NCBI GenBank assembly: GCA_964516135.1
Contig: CAZEWN010000017.1
Span: 13,749 to 77,748, forward strand
Reading direction: 5' to 3'
From: 34-65-8 sp964516135
Lineage (GTDB): Bacteria; Pseudomonadota; Alphaproteobacteria; Sphingomonadales; Sphingomonadaceae
Length of the DNA: 64,000 nt
The notes below the pieces were generated by a model that saw only the letters and a program-made list of their open reading frames with translations, was not told the DNA's origin and ran no database searches. Shown piece by piece: positions 60,143-64,000 of this stretch; the stretch's first letter is position 1; every line of letters begins with the position of its first letter. The translations under genes and the position numbers were made by a program.

Positions 60143-61021
60143 TTGGCTCATCGCCGCTGCCAGTTCGTGCCGCAGCGCTTCCACAGCGTGTTGCACTTTG
60201 GGGAGCAGGTGACGCCGCCGCGGATAAACTGCGCAGATCGGTTCGTCAGGCGGCTGGGCGTGTTCGAGGACAAGTTCGACCATCCCGTGCTTAAGGAACG
60301 GCAGGATGTAGAAATCCGGGAGCTGACATATTCCCAAACCTGCAACGCACGCCTCCATTACCGCGTGCCCGCTGTTGCAGCGGAACCGGCCAGCGGGATG
60401 ATGCACGTGGTCTTTCCGGTCGACCGTGAAATGCCAAGCCGTAGCTGTACCTCCGATGCATTCATGTTTCGCGAGATCCTCGACCCGTCGCGGCCGTCCG
60501 TGGCGCGAAAGATAGTCGGGCGCGGCACAGGTGTAGAGTGTGCGTGAAGCAACCCGGCTCGCGATTAGCCTGGGATCGTTCGAATTGCCGGTACGAACCG
60601 CGAGGTCGAAGTCCTCCGCGATCAGGTCGATGACCCGGTTGGTCAATTCGATGGTGAGGCCGAGCCGGGGATGCAACATCGCGAAGCGGCGCAGGATCGG
60701 TGCCACGAACCGCTCCCCCATCGTGGTGGAACAGGTGACCCGCAATTCGCCCTGCGGCTCGCCCTTTTCCGCCACCAGGGCGAAGGCCTCGTCACGTTCC
60801 AGCACCATTCGTTCGCACCGGTCGAGAAATGCGCGACCCGTATCGGTCAGCCGCACCATTCGCGTCGTCCGAAAAAAGAGCTGTGTGTCGAGCCTTTGTT
60901 CCAATGCCTTGATCGCTCGGCTGACATGTGTCGCGGACATGCCGATGAGCTGCGCGCCGCGCGTGAAACTGCTGGTGGTTGCCACCGCGACGAATTCGTC
61001 GATTCCATCCCACCGCGTCAT
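60134..61021 (-). CDS. LysR family transcriptional regulator
   Basis: LTTR of 295 residues. The N-terminal winged helix-turn-helix covers about 1-62 (DEFVAVATTSSFTRGAQLIGMSATHVSRAIKALEQRL), with the effector-binding domain from about 90 onwards (GELRVTCSTTMGERFVAP). The start is ATG 61021, matching LTTR N-termini. It is convergent with mobA. The upstream region holds an unusual 8-bp tandem repeat. LTTRs normally act on a divergent gene, but no divergent gene follows immediately, so the target is unclear. Confidence 0.9.
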   Translation of the reverse strand: MTRWDGIDEFVAVATTSSFTRGAQLIGMSATHVSRAIKALEQRLDTQLFFRTTRMVRLTDTGRAFLDRCERMVLERDEAFALVAEKGEPQGELRVTCSTTMGERFVAPILRRFAMLHPRLGLTIELTNRVIDLIAEDFDLAVRTGNSNDPRLIASRVASRTLYTCAAPDYLSRHGRPRRVEDLAKHECIGGTATAWHFTVDRKDHVHHPAGRFRCNSGHAVMEACVAGLGICQLPDFYILPFLKHGMVELVLEHAQPPDEPICAVYPRRRHLLPKVQHAVEALRHELAAAMSQPA

Positions 61022-61116
61022 ATTGCAACTCCCGATGGCAAAATGGCGGACTAGTGGCTCGATTGGTCCAGTTGAAGCATAAATGAGCCTGGGCAATCAG
61101 TGCGCTTGGCGAGACC

Positions 61117-61164
61117 AATGTTCGAATGTTCGAATGTTCGAATGTTCGAATGTCCGAATGTCCG
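61117..61164. repeat. 8-bp tandem repeat, six units (AATGTTCG / AATGTCCG)
   Basis: Four exact AATGTTCG units followed by two AATGTCCG units, head to tail, 48 bp in all. The TTCG-AATG junction creates the palindrome TTCGAA repeatedly at 8-bp spacing. The array lies 96-143 bp upstream of the LysR start (minus strand) and 65-112 bp beyond the stop of the membrane protein gene at 61229. Copy number would be prone to slippage. Confidence 0.95.
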
Positions 61165-61228
61165 ACGGGCCGCGCACGCCCGGTTGCTTCGATCGACCGT
61201 GCGGATCCTGCTGCATGGACGGCCGACG

Positions 61229-61933
61229 TCACGGCCGCGGGCGCTGCGCGGACTCGGGCTGGCCCCCGTCCGCGGGCTGCCCGCTAAGGCGGGCGCACGT
61301 AGCCAGCAATGCTGAGAGTATGACAAGTTCCGCTCCATCCTCGATGAAGCTCAGCAGATCGTCGAGGTCCGGGAAGTACCATCTGGTGATGAAGTGGAGA
61401 CCATCCACACCGAATGCGGCGCCGCCAAAAATCGCCAGGACGATCACGATGGCCAGAACGGAAGGCTTTTCGGCAAGCGCGGCAAGCCGATAGGAAACCC
61501 ATAATGCAAGCAGGATCATCGATCCAAAGATAGCCAGGAATATGCCTTCACCAACGTGATGTTGGTCGGGCAAAATGATCTTTCCGGCGGTTTCATGGAT
61601 ACCGACAGCATTGTCGATGGTCAGTGCCAGCAGGCATGATGCGATCAATACATAGGACAGGCCGCGCCGCTGTATTTCAAACCGAACAAGCGCCAACGCA
61701 GCCAAGAATGTTTTCAGATATTCGAAATATTCAGAGATGCTACGTTCCCTGTCAATTCGCAACAAACTTCTGTCAAAAGGAGGATTGTCATTTAAAAAGA
61801 CGACGTATGTATGAATGGACATCAACGATATATCGAATAATAAAAGAGTGAGGAACAACCGCGAGTGCAGGGTGAACGCCAATATTGTCAGGGAATTTTT
61901 TAGCGACGTGATGATGCTTCCAATGTCGCTCAT
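61229..61933 (-). CDS. Hypothetical polytopic membrane protein
   Basis: A 234-residue protein with about six hydrophobic segments (for example LFLTLLLFDISLMSIHTYVVF, FLAALALVRFE, and VLAIVIVLAIFGGAAFG) and a hydrophilic C-terminal tail. I do not recognise a family. The 5' half is markedly AT-richer than the window average (stretches of TTT/AAT/ATA codons), while the C-terminal end returns to high GC, suggesting foreign origin. It lies 2 bp from the next membrane-protein gene, so they form an operon on the minus strand. Confidence 0.7.
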   Translation of the reverse strand: MSDIGSIITSLKNSLTILAFTLHSRLFLTLLLFDISLMSIHTYVVFLNDNPPFDRSLLRIDRERSISEYFEYLKTFLAALALVRFEIQRRGLSYVLIASCLLALTIDNAVGIHETAGKIILPDQHHVGEGIFLAIFGSMILLALWVSYRLAALAEKPSVLAIVIVLAIFGGAAFGVDGLHFITRWYFPDLDDLLSFIEDGAELVILSALLATCARLSGQPADGGQPESAQRPRP

Positions 61934-61935
61934 TT

Positions 61936-63486
61936 TCAGAACCCTTGCAAATTCGACTGATCACTTTGCCTGTTAGCCAAGAATATCTGGGCCACGCTCC
62001 AATATGTAAGAAGAGGCAGGATCCAAATCACGCGCAGATTGTATCGTGCATCGGGCTTGGACAAGCCTCCGGCGATTGCGGCATTGGCGAGAATGGCAAG
62101 AATGGTCAGTGCAAGCAGTGCGGCCAAATGCCGTCGCGCCGCACCAGCGGGCACTGTGCGGCTCATCAGGCAGATCATGATGAGCGCGAGCGAAACGAAG
62201 ACCCAAATCTGGATGGCAAACTCGGAGACTGCCACTGGCATATTCCCCTGGGCGTTCCGCGTATTCGCCATCCGCGTCGCGACTGGATCGGGCAGGTTCG
62301 CGAGATTGAAGAATGTCCCACCGTCGGATTTCCCTCGCCATAATGTTAGATCGACGAGGCGGACCTGGCGCGCGAAGGCTGCCAAGGTCGACGCCAGTAC
62401 TCGATCGGGGTAGGCGCTGAAGGTGGCAACCGCGAAGCGTACGTCCTGCTGGGACAGCCTCTGCCGGGACGCCGCATCCGCAATCGTGAAGACGCCTTCC
62501 GGGCCTTCGCTCCACAGGAACAGATCGCTGTCGTGCGCGGTACGCGCCTGATACCGGCAGACTTCGAAATCGGACCCGGCACAGTGGGTCTGCAGGAACC
62601 TTTGCCCCGGGCCGTCCGCAATCAGGCGAGCAGTCAGGAACGGCGGGCGCACTGGTGTGCGCGCGGTTGTCTTCTCGACGGCAGCGACGAACAGCGCCTC
62701 GCCGGCGAACCCCAGCGCAACCGCCCCGATGCCGATCAGCGCTGCCCTCGTGGCAAGGCGTGCTCTCTTTCGCAGCAGGATGCCTGCGACCGACAGCACG
62801 AGAAGGATCGGCAGGTTGGAGCTATGTGACAAGGCTGCCAACAGGATTAGCCCCGCCAGGATGGCGATTTGCCAGCGCGAGTAAGCCTGCCAGCAGCACA
62901 GCAGCATTATCAGCGCTATGCTGGCCACACCGGTCAGGAAATCGGGGGCGAGCAGGCTTGCGGTGAATGGGAGGGATGTGCCCATGGCAAGGAGCAAGAT
63001 TGCCCCGAAATATATCCCGAGGCGTTGGCTTGGGCGCGTGGGCGCAATCGGGATCAATGCCAACCAGACAAGGAGCGCGGCCAAGGCGGATTGAACGATC
63101 ACCCCAGCATGTTCGCCCAGGGCCACGACCGGCAGATAGACAAAGGCGCCATAGTAGATTGATCGACCGAGGAGTGGGACCTTGGCCGGAATATCGCCAG
63201 GCTGTGTGGAACGTTCGCCTTCATCCAGCGCGGCAGGCTCGCGCGCGGTGTAAAGCGCGCGCTTGTCCGACCAGATTGAATCATGGCTCAGCGCGGTCGA
63301 CACCGCTGCATCTGCGCCGCGAAGATACGCCGTGGTGTCGGCGATGAAGAACGGCCCCATGTTCACAAACGAAGGCCAGGCGAGCGCCACGGTCGCCAGC
63401 GCGATGCTGGCAATGATCCACAGCTTGCCAAGCACATGCCGTGCCCGTGCCACCGCGATCGGCGGATCAGATGTCGGCTGCGACAT
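61936..63486 (-). CDS. Multi-pass membrane protein, GT-C-like topology
   Basis: A large polytopic protein of about 516 residues with roughly 11 hydrophobic helices and a long periplasmic loop (DGPGQRFLQTHCAGSDFEVCRYQARTA region), a layout like lipid-linked-sugar glycosyltransferases of the GT-C kind or related 'acyltransferase/mannosyl' proteins. No catalytic motif is recognised with confidence. The start is uncertain (63486 or 63525); it overlaps the gtrA-like gene by about 20 bp. Together with GtrA this suggests surface-glycan modification, which is inference. Confidence 0.68.
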   Translation of the reverse strand: MSQPTSDPPIAVARARHVLGKLWIIASIALATVALAWPSFVNMGPFFIADTTAYLRGADAAVSTALSHDSIWSDKRALYTAREPAALDEGERSTQPGDIPAKVPLLGRSIYYGAFVYLPVVALGEHAGVIVQSALAALLVWLALIPIAPTRPSQRLGIYFGAILLLAMGTSLPFTASLLAPDFLTGVASIALIMLLCCWQAYSRWQIAILAGLILLAALSHSSNLPILLVLSVAGILLRKRARLATRAALIGIGAVALGFAGEALFVAAVEKTTARTPVRPPFLTARLIADGPGQRFLQTHCAGSDFEVCRYQARTAHDSDLFLWSEGPEGVFTIADAASRQRLSQQDVRFAVATFSAYPDRVLASTLAAFARQVRLVDLTLWRGKSDGGTFFNLANLPDPVATRMANTRNAQGNMPVAVSEFAIQIWVFVSLALIMICLMSRTVPAGAARRHLAALLALTILAILANAAIAGGLSKPDARYNLRVIWILPLLTYWSVAQIFLANRQSDQSNLQGF

Positions 63487-63925
63487 CGCTCGAGGCTGGA
63501 TCGCGACGTTGCGGTCGGAAGACATGGTTGTTTCGCAGGTGCCAGACCGTGAGAAAGCTGACGCCGACCGCAATCAGTTTGGCAAGACGTGGATCGAGCC
63601 CGAGATGCGAGCCTCCGGTGACGATGGCAGTCGTGATCGCCAGGCCGATCAGCGCCGAGGCAACGAACTGGGTCTGTTGTACCGTGCGCCGCCTCCGGGC
63701 AAGCGCGACCCTGGCGGGAAAGACGATGCGGCTCGACAGCGCCCAATGGACGGCGATCCCAACCGAGTAGGCGACCGCCGATGCCACGGCGGGGACGGCC
63801 GACAGGGCGATCAACTGAATGAAGAGCGCCATGTCCACGAACAGAGCGATGCCGCTGGCAATCAGGTACTTCGAGAATACCAGGCCGCGAAACCGCTGGA
63901 GCCCTTCCGCCAGCCCTTGCGTCAT
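63467..63925 (-). CDS. GtrA family membrane protein
   Basis: A 152-residue GtrA-like flippase of undecaprenyl-linked sugars. Four hydrophobic helices are visible (about 17-37, 42-62, 85-105, 115-135), with KYLIASGIALFVDMALF near the N-terminus and NNHVFRPQR at the C-terminus, typical of the family. The ATG overlaps the stop of the next upstream gene by 4 bp (ATGA), and such genes normally accompany a bactoprenol glycosyltransferase. Confidence 0.88.
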   Translation of the reverse strand: MTQGLAEGLQRFRGLVFSKYLIASGIALFVDMALFIQLIALSAVPAVASAVAYSVGIAVHWALSSRIVFPARVALARRRRTVQQTQFVASALIGLAITTAIVTGGSHLGLDPRLAKLIAVGVSFLTVWHLRNNHVFRPQRRDPASSDVAADI

Positions 63926-64000
63926 GCGCGGTCCGCCACGGGCATCGGCACATTGCGGACGGAGGCGAGGGCGGCGGCGTGGTCGGGGCAAAGTGCCTGG
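63922..64000 (-). CDS. C-terminal end of a gene overlapping gtrA (partial)
   Basis: An open frame enters from the right edge on the minus strand and ends at a TGA overlapping the GtrA start by 4 bp. Only the last 25 residues are visible (ending NVPMPVADRA), too few to identify. Because GtrA genes commonly follow a family-2 glycosyltransferase, that is the most likely identity, but the visible sequence does not prove it. Confidence 0.55.
   Translation of the reverse strand, partial: QALCPDHAAALASVRNVPMPVADRA

Overview
The window is GC-rich, densely coded chromosomal DNA of an alphaproteobacterium, most likely a Sphingomonadales member (Novosphingobium/Sphingobium/Erythrobacter type). Supporting evidence is GcrA, the F1-ATPase inhibitor zeta protein (DUF1476), Grx4 beside BolA, CrtZ, a HisKA_2 sensor kinase, a TonB-dependent receptor within a catabolic cluster, and heavy use of 4-bp stop/start overlaps. 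The genus assignment is inference.

Layout: (1) 0-7.8 kb, a VirB-type type IV secretion operon (virB1-like partial, virB2, B3, B4, B6, B9, B10, B11) with no VirB5, VirB7, VirB8 or VirD4. (2) 7.8-12.6 kb, ppk-ppx polyphosphate genes and a convergent queuosine-precursor transporter. (3) 12.6-20.2 kb, tRNA-Arg(TCT), a Nudix hydrolase, grxD-bolA-DUF1476, a quinone reductase, leuD / a 52-residue small gene / leuC, a thioesterase, crtZ, ydeI-like, ybaN and sufE. (4) 20.2-24.8 kb, a phage-shock system: pspF divergent from a perfect sigma-54 promoter that drives a 51-residue small protein, pspA, pspB, pspC and then a run of short PspB-like membrane/coiled-coil paralogues. (5) 24.9-36.7 kb, the translation/RNA supercluster rimP-nusA-ylxR-infB-[small AT-richer gene]-rbfA, yceI, tdk, an M50 protease, truB, rpsO, pnp. 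(6) 36.8-43.5 kb, a HisKA_2 sensor kinase, a spermidine-synthase-like protein, a DUF1993 protein, modABC behind gcrA, an ABC-2 permease, hspQ and tRNA-Ser(CGA). (7) 43.6-53.5 kb, a cluster I cannot assign to a known pathway: GntR/FCD regulator, FAD-linked oxidase, two homologous cupins, an alpha/beta-hydrolase-fold protein lacking the nucleophile, a MarR-type regulator, a TonB receptor, a CMD/AhpD-like protein and a SAM methyltransferase. (8) 53.7-60.1 kb, a tightly overlapped NAD-dependent formate dehydrogenase operon fdsGBAD-fdhD-mobA. (9) 60.1-64 kb, a LysR regulator with an 8-bp tandem repeat in its upstream region, then membrane-protein genes ending in GtrA and the tail of a further gene.

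How they fit together: two palindromes of the FCD-GntR operator type (TTGTCTACAA at 44394 and TTGTATACAA at 48287) lie before the FAD-oxidase operon and before the TonB-receptor operon, which suggests one regulon covering both halves of region 7. Formate dehydrogenase next door, with its Mo-cofactor genes (fdhD, mobA) and the molybdate importer modABC 12 kb away, could dispose of a one-carbon product, but the substrate cannot be read from sequence. The psp region and region 7 are the best candidates for undescribed biology.
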